From Opitutales bacterium (GTDB lineage Bacteria; Verrucomicrobiota; Verrucomicrobiia; Opitutales; T3Sed10-336): DNA of 41,368 bases. Position numbers and translations under genes: made by a program. The notes below the pieces were generated by a model. That model searched no databases. It saw only the letters and a list, made by a program, of their open reading frames with translations, and had not been told where the DNA came from. Every line of letters begins with the position of its first letter. The first letter of the stretch is position 1. The DNA is taken from contig JAFIGF010000109.1 of the NCBI GenBank assembly GCA_020831535.1, positions 1 through 41,368 on the forward strand, given 5' to 3'. This document shows positions 17,369-26,101 of the stretch, in pieces.

Positions 17369-18307
17369 TCATTCCCGTGCTTTTTCCCGGAAACCGGCCC
17401 GCCAACGGGCCGGAGAGAGACCTTTGCGGCGCGAAAACCAAGCGCTGAAGGCGGAGGCACTGGCAAATCCACACTTTTTGGCAATCAGGGGTAAATTGTC
17501 TTCCTTCTTAGTGAGAAGGGTTTCCGCTCGTTGCAAACGCAGAAGGTCCAGCACTCCATGGGGGCTTAGGTCGCATTGTTGGCGGCACCATCTCTGCAGG
17601 CTTCGGGCACTCAAGCCAAGGGCCAGGGCCCAGTCGCGGATATCCAATCCCATGGCTAAACTCTCCGACAAGAGTTGAACGGCCTGCATGAATTCATTTT
17701 CCGCCGAGGGGAAGAGAGATTTTACTTCTTCCTGGTTTTCGTTGACCTCTGGTGGAAACAGATAGCGGGCGATCCAAAGAGCCAATTCAGCATTTGCCAA
17801 CATGCGGTCCGCGCCACCCTTCCACCAGGTGGCGTTGACCCGAATCATCATGCCTGCGGTAGCTTGATTGGTGTGCTCCGGCAATTGTAGGGGCAGGGGG
17901 CGGCCCCAGACTTCTTCTGGGGACGGTTGTCGGTAACCTTCCGGATATTTGCGCGAGGCATTGATTTTATCGCGAACGCACAAGGGAAGACGGATCGCCC
18001 CCCATTCCAGCCAACTGTAGAGAGTGCTGGCGGGGATTTGGATTTGGATTTCCGGGTAGGGAGGAAGGCAAATGACCGTAGGCCCTTCTCGGGAAAGAAC
18101 ATTGCCTCCCGCTTCCCTGATCGTAAATGGGCCTTGATCAATGACGTAGGTCGTATACCAGGGATGATAGCCAGAGGGTCTGTTCAATCCCGGAGTTCTC
18201 CGCCCGCTCTGTCGCCGTGCCTCGGCACCGGACAATACATGCGGGGCGTAGTCCCCTTGGGGGTAATCCTGCAATTTGTCCGTTTCGGTAAACATGGCGT
18301 ATTTCAT
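17369..18307 (-). CDS. AraC-family transcriptional regulator
   Basis: The product is 312 residues. The N-terminal half is cupin-like (HPWYTTYVIDQGPFTIREAGG, VICLPPYPEIQIQIPAST) and would sense a ligand, often a sugar. The C-terminal AraC/XylS DNA-binding domain has two helix-turn-helix units. The first is LDIRDWALALGLSARSLQRW; the second is LPLIAKKCGFASASAFSAWFSRR, followed by LSPARWRAG. The target genes are unknown. It is divergent from the leucine-rich-repeat gene at 18387, with 79 bases between starts, which makes that gene the first candidate target. Confidence 0.92.
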   Translation of the reverse strand: MKYAMFTETDKLQDYPQGDYAPHVLSGAEARRQSGRRTPGLNRPSGYHPWYTTYVIDQGPFTIREAGGNVLSREGPTVICLPPYPEIQIQIPASTLYSWLEWGAIRLPLCVRDKINASRKYPEGYRQPSPEEVWGRPLPLQLPEHTNQATAGMMIRVNATWWKGGADRMLANAELALWIARYLFPPEVNENQEEVKSLFPSAENEFMQAVQLLSESLAMGLDIRDWALALGLSARSLQRWCRQQCDLSPHGVLDLLRLQRAETLLTKKEDNLPLIAKKCGFASASAFSAWFSRRKGLSPARWRAGFREKARE

Positions 18308-18386
18308 TTTATAGCGGATTTTCTCTTTCTCTGCTAGGGTAAAAGTTCTTTCTCACGCTGACTTCACCCCTTCAATTCAATATCCC

Positions 18387-19703
18387 ATGCATGTGACGCA
18401 AACCTTAGTCTTCCCCACCACCGTCAAGAGGTTCGTCCTTCTGTTCACCACCTTTCTCCTTGTGACTTCCCCTGTCCTCGAAGCCGATTCCAGTCACTAC
18501 GAATATGATGTGAAGGATGATGGCACCGTTTCCATTATCGGATACCAAGGACCCGGAGGGGAGGTAACCATTCCCTCCGAAATCGAGGGCAAGCCGGTCA
18601 CCTCTATCGGTCACCGGGCCTTCATGGACCATGTCCGAAGAGATCATGATCGCATGATTGCCAGCGTTCGTTTTCCGGAAACCGTGACCTCCGTCGGTCG
18701 CGAGGCTTTTCGGGACAATAGGGCTTTAACCGATGTGTATATCCCGGCCAGCCTGACGGATATCACCCGCCCGGCTTTTAGTCGCTGCCCGAGTCTCATG
18801 AACTTCCATATCCACGAGGACAACCCTGCCTATCGCAGTGTGGACGGGGTTTTTTTCACCCGGGACATGGAAGAGATCCGTCACTATCCACAAGCAAGGG
18901 AAGGCGACTATGTCATCCCCGACGGGGTTATCCGGATTCGTGATGAAGCCTTTCGCTGGGCTAAGGGGCTTACCGGGATCAGCATCCCCGATAGCGTGAC
19001 CTGGATCGGTAAACAGGCCTTCCGGGGTTGTGAAAATCTCACCGAGATTACTCTCCCGGAAAATCTGGAATCGCTGGTTCGCCAGGGCAGGCATTTTAAG
19101 GATTGCACCAGTTTGAAGAGGATCGTGATTCCCGATGGCGTTACCATCATTCCCCAACGCACCTTTCGAGGTTGCACGAGCTTGGAGGAAGTTGTTTTGC
19201 CTAAGAATCTGACGTCGCTTCAGGGATCGGCATTTCAGTACTGTACCAGTCTCACGCAGATTACGATTCCCGCAAAAGTGACCGAATTCTCAGGTGGACG
19301 GGTATTCGATGGATGCGAAAACCTTCAAAGCATCTACTTCCTTGGCGATGCTCCGGAGGTCTCGGGAAGGGATCATTTTCCCGCCAATGCCACCATTTTT
19401 CGGACCGCATCCGCTTCCGGTTGGCCGGAAGAAGGTGAAACATGGAACGGACTCCGCATTGCCTTATTCGACCCCGAGGAACTTGCGCAGGCAACCCCGG
19501 GTGACGCCGTTGCCATGGCGAGCGATGAACCTATGCGCGTCTGGACTAATCAAGAGGGAGAACAAATAACCGCTGCCTTCCGCGGACTGCGTAACAATCA
19601 AATCCTCCTGCTACGGGAGGATGGAGAATTGTTTGAAGTGGATCCGCAAATATTCAGTTCTGAGGATCGTGCCTATATCCGCGACCAACTGTCGAACCAG
19701 TAG
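18387..19703 (+). CDS. BspA-like leucine-rich-repeat surface protein with C-terminal SHD1 domain
   Basis: The product is 438 residues. It has an N-terminal signal peptide (VKRFVLLFTTFLLVTSPVLEA) and a YEYDVKDDGTVSIIGYQGPGG cap typical of BspA proteins, given here as two neighbouring blocks. LRR_5 repeats follow to about residue 340, recognisable by TSIGHRAFMD, TSVGREAFRDN, TWIGKQAFRGCENLTEITLP and IIPQRTFRGCTSLEEVVLP. An SHD1 domain lies at about 383-438 (MRVWTNQEGEQ to FSSEDRAYI), like the SHD1 pair in the 3385-6030 product. BspA-type repeats usually bind proteins or host and matrix surfaces. The specific partner is unknown. Confidence 0.9.
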   Translation: MHVTQTLVFPTTVKRFVLLFTTFLLVTSPVLEADSSHYEYDVKDDGTVSIIGYQGPGGEVTIPSEIEGKPVTSIGHRAFMDHVRRDHDRMIASVRFPETVTSVGREAFRDNRALTDVYIPASLTDITRPAFSRCPSLMNFHIHEDNPAYRSVDGVFFTRDMEEIRHYPQAREGDYVIPDGVIRIRDEAFRWAKGLTGISIPDSVTWIGKQAFRGCENLTEITLPENLESLVRQGRHFKDCTSLKRIVIPDGVTIIPQRTFRGCTSLEEVVLPKNLTSLQGSAFQYCTSLTQITIPAKVTEFSGGRVFDGCENLQSIYFLGDAPEVSGRDHFPANATIFRTASASGWPEEGETWNGLRIALFDPEELAQATPGDAVAMASDEPMRVWTNQEGEQITAAFRGLRNNQILLLREDGELFEVDPQIFSSEDRAYIRDQLSNQ

Positions 19704-19806
19704 AGGTTGTTCCTTGTGGTACCAAAGGCTTTCATTCTTGAAACGGATTGGATAATCTCATTTTTCTTTGGACAAATAAGAGCTTTCCATCCCCCATTGC
19801 CGTGGG

Positions 19807-22431
19807 TCATTCCGCTGGCGGCCAAGTCTTGGGAAACCAATTGTTCTCTGCGGTAGTTCTGCCTAATTCTGTTTCTCTATGGCGGAGGACGAGGGCGCGG
19901 TAAAAACGGTTGGCTGCTTGCGGGTCGATGTACATTAACCATACCCCACCATGCCAGAGCATTTTCGCCGCCTGTTCGTCATTATCCGGCAACCGTTCCG
20001 CCGCCTGCCAAGCAAGGTTGGCCGCCGAGTAGCGGTAAGTTCGCCCGTGCAAATGGTTGGTATCGGCAGTCGCCGCAAGACGTTCGCTGATCCAATCCAT
20101 TGGAAGACGGAAGGGAACTTGATCAACGAAGCTCTGCCCGCTCATCCGGCGCATCCTAAACATGTGCACGCCGCTGTAGAGTCTGCCGTCATCGTGGATG
20201 ATCCCCGCTACATGCAGGGTGCCTGAAACGGAACCATTATCCCGGATGGCACGGGCTGTCGCGAATAACTGTTCGGCCTGCTGTACTGGTTCACCCTTCA
20301 AGTTTTCCAGACCTTCCAGAAGTGGAATAATCTTTTCAAAAGCCTCAACATCGCCTGGTAAGGAAATTAACTCCGCCGCTTCCGCCCAATTCCCTTCCCT
20401 TGCCAGCCGTCCAGACAGCACCCTCGGCCACCGATCAAAGGAATTGTATCCAAATGTCTGCCAGATCGCCTCGGTGTCGCTTTCCAACCGATCATGAACT
20501 TCCCGTATCTCGTCCGTGGTGAGCAAGCGTTCGCCGATGGCCATGGCAGTGGGTGGCTCGGCCACCAGGAACCATGGTATTGCCTCCACAAACTCGCCTT
20601 GGAGGGCCAGCATCCATGCCCGGTCCAAGGCCAGCGAGCGGTGAAGAAACTCACCTCCCACCCGAAGATGTCGCCAGAGAAAATGCTCCTGACACTCCTC
20701 CCAGTCATTGGCCGACCACAGCGCAAGCATCTTGTCCTGCCAAGCGAATGCTTCTTCGATCTCGCCCGCTTGCAAGGCATCCCGATAATGCAGGTACCAG
20801 GCCAGCGGATCGTCCTCGAAAGACTCCTCCAGCCAAATCTGTCTCCGCTCCGGCTCGCCCCGGCGTTCCGCCAGCATCGCCATGATCGGTCCCAAGGGCG
20901 GGTTGACCGGGATGGACTCAAACATCAAGTCGCCAAAGCGCGCCTTTTCCTCCTCCATGGGAATCCGCCCGTAGCGGGGAGGCTCCCGCAGAGTAAACAA
21001 CAGCAAAGGCCAGGTAAGCGGCGGGACAAAGGCAAGGGGCTCTAGGAAGTCTTCCTCCTGATACAACATCTCCTGATACACGCGTATCAACGATGGCAAA
21101 TCGGAGAATCCCGCCACGTTTCCATCCACATAGCGTTCCCAGGCCGCCAAAATGTCGCCTTGCTGCAAAGCCGCCGCCCCCTCCCAGCCATAACTTTGAG
21201 CGGCGAGGTGGTCCCAGTCGGGCGCCCCCGCACGCACGCTTTGCCTCACCGCTTGAAAATGTTCCGCCGCCGATTTCGGATCGTCACGCAAGAACCCGAG
21301 CCCAACGACAAAATTCGCCAGCGGAAGAGCCAGCGCATCGGAGCCAACCTCGGTTCGCCGCATCCAATCCCGCAGGCGTTCAAAGGCGGGATGCTCCGGC
21401 GCCGCCCGGGATCCCGCCGCCAGAACTTCCAGCAGATCCCCCATCGGCTCCGGCCAACCACCCGCCGGAGTCTCCGGCCATTCCACCTTCCGATCACCGC
21501 AAATCACCGCCCAGGCGGCATGAAAGCGCTCCGTCAGGTCGGCAATCTCCGCCTCGCGCCCAGACTGGGCCAGTGCATCCTCCAGCAAAAACAACCCGCT
21601 GACATAGGCGGGATAGGTCTTCTCGGACCAACCCGTAGGCCAACCCCGATACCATTGGGCATAGAAATTCCCCCGGGATTCGTGAAACAGGACTTGCGAC
21701 GGTGACCAATCCGGTTGCTCGGGCCATTCGCCCCGCCAAGCTGAACGGTCTGCCGCGCGATAGCGCTCCAACCACTTTTCGCTCTCCGGTTTGGCCGGCG
21801 CATCCTGAAAACTCTCCGCAATGAGCGCGGTAAAATCCACCTCCACCGGCATTTGAAAGCGCGGATGAGTCCGCACCTGTTCCGTTGTTCCCGGTGCCAT
21901 GCCTTCGTCCAATTGTTCAACCGCCCCCTTCGCTTGCCTGAAAAGTGCCCTCGGGTCCGGCGAGTCATTGGCCTCGACTTCAATGTGAAACCACACGGCA
22001 TTCTCCAACTCCTTCTGAACGAACTCGTCCCTTTTCTCCCCATCCAACAAACGTTGTTGAGTGAAAAGGTTCAGGTAGTAGCCCTTGGTCTCACCTGGAG
22101 CAACTGCCTCCAATCGGCTTCCTTCGATGAAGGAATCACCCATCGGTTTCACCCGGGCGATTTCCGGGTCCTCGGTCCAGAGTGCGACCCAATAGCCTCC
22201 ACCAGGCGCGAACCCACGGGAGGGACGCACTGCCCGTAGATCGTCGCCGACCTCCAAACGCACAGTATGGACCTGCCGGTCCTCGCCGAGTTTGTGTACT
22301 CCGCCGCGATTCAACTGGGTTTGACCGGGCAAATAATAGCGTTCGGGAGTTGAACACCCGAATAATAGCAGAGCCAGCGCAAGCCCAATGGAAGCCCTTG
22401 GCAAAATGGTGCGGGAAATAATCGATTTCAT
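19807..22431 (-). CDS. Large lipoprotein, probably helical-repeat
   Basis: The product is 874 residues with a lipoprotein signal peptide: a hydrophobic segment ending LALLLFGCSTPERY, with lipobox LFGC. The N-terminal part (about 40-140) looks beta-rich (HTVRLEVGDDLRAV, GYWVALWTEDPEIARV). The rest is rich in Trp and Ala with repeating helix pairs such as LFLLEDALAQSGREAEIADLTE-like and LAAWERYVDGNVA-like units, suggesting a TPR-like solenoid. No catalytic motif and no known family is recognised. It lies 80 bases downstream of the next secreted-protein gene on the same strand and may share its transcript. Confidence 0.8.
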   Translation of the reverse strand: MKSIISRTILPRASIGLALALLLFGCSTPERYYLPGQTQLNRGGVHKLGEDRQVHTVRLEVGDDLRAVRPSRGFAPGGGYWVALWTEDPEIARVKPMGDSFIEGSRLEAVAPGETKGYYLNLFTQQRLLDGEKRDEFVQKELENAVWFHIEVEANDSPDPRALFRQAKGAVEQLDEGMAPGTTEQVRTHPRFQMPVEVDFTALIAESFQDAPAKPESEKWLERYRAADRSAWRGEWPEQPDWSPSQVLFHESRGNFYAQWYRGWPTGWSEKTYPAYVSGLFLLEDALAQSGREAEIADLTERFHAAWAVICGDRKVEWPETPAGGWPEPMGDLLEVLAAGSRAAPEHPAFERLRDWMRRTEVGSDALALPLANFVVGLGFLRDDPKSAAEHFQAVRQSVRAGAPDWDHLAAQSYGWEGAAALQQGDILAAWERYVDGNVAGFSDLPSLIRVYQEMLYQEEDFLEPLAFVPPLTWPLLLFTLREPPRYGRIPMEEEKARFGDLMFESIPVNPPLGPIMAMLAERRGEPERRQIWLEESFEDDPLAWYLHYRDALQAGEIEEAFAWQDKMLALWSANDWEECQEHFLWRHLRVGGEFLHRSLALDRAWMLALQGEFVEAIPWFLVAEPPTAMAIGERLLTTDEIREVHDRLESDTEAIWQTFGYNSFDRWPRVLSGRLAREGNWAEAAELISLPGDVEAFEKIIPLLEGLENLKGEPVQQAEQLFATARAIRDNGSVSGTLHVAGIIHDDGRLYSGVHMFRMRRMSGQSFVDQVPFRLPMDWISERLAATADTNHLHGRTYRYSAANLAWQAAERLPDNDEQAAKMLWHGGVWLMYIDPQAANRFYRALVLRHRETELGRTTAENNWFPKTWPPAE

Positions 22432-22511
22432 AGAGTACTTGAATGGGGCAAGATCGCTTTCAACGTAAATATTTTCTGGTCGCGAAACCTTGGAAACTCA
22501 GATGAAAGGAG

Positions 22512-24170
22512 TTACTCCATCCACACCCGGCCGGAGTGGTCGAGGTGAAAGCGCCTTCCGTCAGGAGCGGTATAGGTGTAGGTCCATTCTTTATCCAAAG
22601 CAAAAGTGAACGCTGGAAAGGAACCGCCCAGAACCGGGGTAAGTTCCTCACCAAGGGCGCTCCACGTATCCGCCAAGCTGGCTTTCGATTTATTCTGCTC
22701 CATCATGAATATATTCGCTCCGGCACGGATCCTATGCAGTTGCGAAAGCTGATGGGTCACTTGGGCAGCACTGCGCGCTTCCTGGATGGCTTCCACTGTC
22801 GGTTGGACCAGTATTGCCGGAAGGGCAAGGTAGGCCAAAGCCGTTTTGCTTTTGTGGGAAGCGGGGGCGTAGCTGCGGTGGCGAATCACCTGGCCCTCGC
22901 GACGCAGGGACCAGGCGTAGGGCTCGCCCGATCCGAACATGGATTGGACGTGGCGCTGAAACCCGCTCAGTTGGGGCAGACCCGGGGTCACCTCGGAGAA
23001 GACCATCTGGAAAAACTCATCAAAGGCATTGAGAAAGGCAGGGGCGAGATACAGTTCAATAGCGGCACCCGTGTGCCCTGCCGAGCGCACATAGGCCGGG
23101 TCCTCCGCCAGTCGCGGACCTCTGCCTTCGGCCATTTCCGCATAAAATGCTTTGGTGGTCCAGAACCGCACCGATCCGGCCGAAAAATCCACCTCGATCA
23201 TCTCCAGGGATCCGTCCGTGGGGTCATCCTCGACTTCCGAGAAATCAAAGCGCCAGGCATGCTCCCGTCCCTCGAGGGCTTCCCCCCAGCGGGCAAAGCC
23301 CTCTTCGCCGAAGAGATGCTGCAACAGGTCCTCACCTCCATTACGGTCCATCGTTCCCAACATCGCAATCCCCGGTGAATCCATCCGGAGATAACCCTCC
23401 CATTCCGGAATTTCGACTTCCTCAAAGGGGAAGCCCAACGAAATCATGTCCCCTCCCGGCACCGGGCGCAGGGCTAGATCGCAGCGAATCGGACCGGAGA
23501 AGAACAGTTCTCCCAGTTGCGGCAGAAAATCGTATTGGGGCCCGAGATGCGCCAGCGGCCCAACCTCCTGCATCTCCGCCCAGGTCCGCATGATTGATTC
23601 AGCCTCGGCTGCGACCAGCATGTTCCAGGTCGATTGAAAAACCTCCCGCAGGTCCACCGACAGGGAAATGGCAAAAAACGCATCGACCGACAACTCTCCG
23701 GCCAACGGGTCAGCAACTCCTCCCTCCGGAAGTATCGAAAAGAATCCTTTTGGGGTATCTGAAAACAACCACGCTGTTTCATTGACAAAGCGGTCCGTGT
23801 GGCCTTCATCGCGATTGGACCGCAGGGCCATGCCAGTCAGACCCGGGAACCCGCTCTCGTGCCAAATCGCCGCGACGTCGATATCCGCCAGTTCATCCAT
23901 TTCAAAATGAATCGAAGCCCAAAAAAGCCAATCGGCCAAATCCTTACCCCAAAGATCCAAGGCCCCGGGAAAGGCCGAGACTTGATAAAATTCGGTGGAC
24001 GCCTCCAGCGGAAGAATATCAACCAGCGACCCTCGCACCTCGCGATCAATATCCTGGGCCTGACCCGTTGCCATGGGGAAAAATCCGGCCAACAAGGGGC
24101 CGTAGCGAAGATTCCATTTTCGAGGGGATGGGGTCCACGAGTGCGAGTAAAGGGAATAGAATAGTTTCAT
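22512..24170 (-). CDS. Secreted protein with pilin-like C-terminal module (paralogue A)
   Basis: The frame extends upstream to 24476, overlapping the next gene. The ATG at 24170 (MKLFYSLYSHSW) is preferred because it leads into an export signal ending near TGQAQD and clears the neighbouring gene. It gives 552 residues. ATG 24188 is an alternative. The large N-terminal part is acidic and unassigned. Near the C-terminus a hydrophobic helix (ALAYLALPAILVQPTVEA) continues into QEARSAAQVTHQLSQLHRI and ANIFMMEQNKSKASL. This arrangement resembles the N-terminal helix of type II pseudopilins. The end HLDHSGRVWME matches KLDHTGRVWMEE of the neighbouring paralogue. Function unknown. Confidence 0.75.
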   Translation of the reverse strand: MKLFYSLYSHSWTPSPRKWNLRYGPLLAGFFPMATGQAQDIDREVRGSLVDILPLEASTEFYQVSAFPGALDLWGKDLADWLFWASIHFEMDELADIDVAAIWHESGFPGLTGMALRSNRDEGHTDRFVNETAWLFSDTPKGFFSILPEGGVADPLAGELSVDAFFAISLSVDLREVFQSTWNMLVAAEAESIMRTWAEMQEVGPLAHLGPQYDFLPQLGELFFSGPIRCDLALRPVPGGDMISLGFPFEEVEIPEWEGYLRMDSPGIAMLGTMDRNGGEDLLQHLFGEEGFARWGEALEGREHAWRFDFSEVEDDPTDGSLEMIEVDFSAGSVRFWTTKAFYAEMAEGRGPRLAEDPAYVRSAGHTGAAIELYLAPAFLNAFDEFFQMVFSEVTPGLPQLSGFQRHVQSMFGSGEPYAWSLRREGQVIRHRSYAPASHKSKTALAYLALPAILVQPTVEAIQEARSAAQVTHQLSQLHRIRAGANIFMMEQNKSKASLADTWSALGEELTPVLGGSFPAFTFALDKEWTYTYTAPDGRRFHLDHSGRVWME

Positions 24171-24279
24171 AAGCTTTGGCGTTGCCATCGGTTTTCGGGG
24201 TTTTGGAACCACTAATGGACACGGATGTTTTTGGAGAATTGAAAATGTGGCTTGAATCTTAATTTGTGAGGGCTCATTC

Positions 24280-25866
24280 TCATTCCTCCATCCACACTCG
24301 CCCGGTGTGGTCGAGTTTAAACACGACCCCTTCGGAGCAGCGGATTTCATAAACCCATTCGACTCGTGTCGGAAAGTCAAAATCCGGATACACTTCACCA
24401 CGCACGATTGTTGGCCGCCATTCCATATAATCGAAAATATCCTGGAGGGAGGGGCTCCGCATTGTTTCGAGCACATACGTTTGATAGCCCATCCCTACCA
24501 TTCGCAGATTATCGAGAATTTGCACATTTTCGGACGTCCTCTTCACTTCGCGGAGTTGGCCGCCCAGATAGGCGATCAGAGCAGTTGGTGGGGCCAGCAG
24601 GGCGCTGGTCGTCATGTGACGGTGGGAGCTAAAACTGTTTCCATGCCGAAAAAGATCCTCATCCCGGCGACCCGCAATCCACGCCAAACCAGTTGGCTGG
24701 GAAAGGTTTTCCTCCATTAGCTTTCGCACTGGCGCGGCGGCTAACACTGATTCCGGATCTTCGGCGATAAACTCGTTGTAAAGGCGCTTCACTTGGCCCA
24801 ATAGATGCGGGCTTAGATAAAGCTGCACATGCCCCGTCTCCGGAAGGCCGACGGCGGCTTGCCGGTAAGATGCCGCCCCTTTGGCTGGGGCTTTGTTCAT
24901 CGCTTCCCAAAGCCAGACCGAAGAATACAACTTGAGCGCGGTCTTCTCAGTGAGAATCTCGACGATCATAGCGTGATTTGATTCATCGCCAACGGGATAA
25001 GCCTCGAGAAAAAACCGAACTCCACCCTCTATGGTCTCGGTTTTAACGATATCACCGGATAACAAGGCCTCTGCTTCGACCAGTAAGGCCGCCAAGCCTT
25101 CGGATCGCAGGGATGCATAAAAGTCCATGACGGGAAACTCCAGCAAGGAAAACGGAAAGTTCATCGATGCCATTTCACCCGAGGAATGCGGCACCAACGC
25201 CAACTCAAGGGTAACCGGACTGTCGAAGAACAAATCGTCATAACTGGGGGGAGTTTCGATCCAGTATTGAAAATAAGACGCCTCCAAAACGGCCTCCAAT
25301 TCCTCCTTCTCTCGATTCAGACCCGTTTGGGATAAAATAGACAGCAAGGCATCGCGTACCGACGATAAATCGAAATGACCTTCGAAGGTAAAGAGGCTGT
25401 TCTGCGGAGCCCGCGCTCCCAAGGTCAGTGGACGAGGTTCCATCGGGAAGACATCGAATAGCCCTGCGGGGCCTCCATCGAAACGCCAAAGCGACCGATT
25501 CTGAAAGCGGCCTTGCCCCAGCGTGTCCGACACAAAACCAACCCCAGCCAACCGGTCGATCCCCATGGTCTTGCCCAGTGCGACCGGATCCAAATCCCCC
25601 ATCGGAGTTTCCGGAAAGGCTTCGTTTAAAAACGGTACCCATTCCCGGTAGGCTTCCAGAAAGCTGTCCACCGCGTCGGGAAAGGCGGAAGTGTGGACGA
25701 AGACCGTTCGTTCGCCCACCTTCAGATCATAGTGCAGGGCGGCAAACCCCTTCGGGGCCCTGTCCTCAGCGGCTAGATCGCCGGTGGAAAAAAGAGTCGA
25801 AACGCCAAGCGCCACGAAGCATCCAAGCCAGTGTGATTTGAGTAAAAGTAAAGGTTGCATACTCAT
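24280..25866 (-). CDS. Secreted protein with pilin-like C-terminal module (paralogue B)
   Basis: The product is 528 residues. The N-terminal signal peptide (LLLLKSHWLGCFVALGVSTLF) ends near DLAAED. The long middle part has FALVPHSSGE-like and MNFPFSLLEFPVMDFYASL segments that parallel LALRPVPGGDMISLGFPFEEVEIPE in paralogue A, shown here only in part. The C-terminal region has a hydrophobic stretch (ALLAPPTALIAYLGGQL), then SENVQILDNLRMVGMGYQTY, much like the NLRQIGLA-type segment of prepilins, and ends KLDHTGRVWMEE. It is the first gene of a probable minus-strand run with paralogue A and the large lipoprotein. No enzymatic motif is visible. Confidence 0.78.
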   Translation of the reverse strand: MSMQPLLLLKSHWLGCFVALGVSTLFSTGDLAAEDRAPKGFAALHYDLKVGERTVFVHTSAFPDAVDSFLEAYREWVPFLNEAFPETPMGDLDPVALGKTMGIDRLAGVGFVSDTLGQGRFQNRSLWRFDGGPAGLFDVFPMEPRPLTLGARAPQNSLFTFEGHFDLSSVRDALLSILSQTGLNREKEELEAVLEASYFQYWIETPPSYDDLFFDSPVTLELALVPHSSGEMASMNFPFSLLEFPVMDFYASLRSEGLAALLVEAEALLSGDIVKTETIEGGVRFFLEAYPVGDESNHAMIVEILTEKTALKLYSSVWLWEAMNKAPAKGAASYRQAAVGLPETGHVQLYLSPHLLGQVKRLYNEFIAEDPESVLAAAPVRKLMEENLSQPTGLAWIAGRRDEDLFRHGNSFSSHRHMTTSALLAPPTALIAYLGGQLREVKRTSENVQILDNLRMVGMGYQTYVLETMRSPSLQDIFDYMEWRPTIVRGEVYPDFDFPTRVEWVYEIRCSEGVVFKLDHTGRVWMEE

Positions 25867-26037
25867 AAGTGCGCGGAGGTGTCAAAATCTTGGCGGAAAG
25901 GCGAAAAAAATCCGGAGTCAGAACGAAAACTACAGGCGAAGGGATTTGAAGATTGAGTCCATTGTCACAAGGACTTTCAGTTTTCCACTCCCTATCCTCA
26001 AGCAATCCCAACACCACAACTCCTGCCTCCTGGTCAT

Positions 26038-26066
26038 CTTCGTGCCGAAGGCACCTTGGACTGCGG
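26038..26066 (-). repeat. Dispersed hairpin repeat, copy 2
   Basis: Read on the minus strand, this copy begins CCGCAGTCCAAGG and contains GTGCC-TTC-GGCAC then GAAG. It differs from the copy at 482-510 at one loop base. It lies 35 bases past the UDP-glucose dehydrogenase stop codon. It is in an intergenic position, like the first copy. Confidence 0.65.
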
Positions 26067-26101
26067 CGTTAGATTCTACGGCTTTTTTTTGACTGTAGGC
26101 A

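Noticed and set aside
19704..19806. Possible terminator between the LRR-SHD1 gene and the convergent lipoprotein gene
   Set aside because: CCTTGTGGTACCAAAGG is only an imperfect palindrome and no T-run follows it directly.
24171..24476. Upstream extension of paralogue A into paralogue B
   Set aside because: It would overlap the end of the neighbouring gene and bury the export signal at about residue 120.
26076..26101. Possible UDP-glucose dehydrogenase terminator with GTAG-TGC-CTAC stem
   Set aside because: The stem is only four base pairs, and on the gene's strand the following run is of A, not T.
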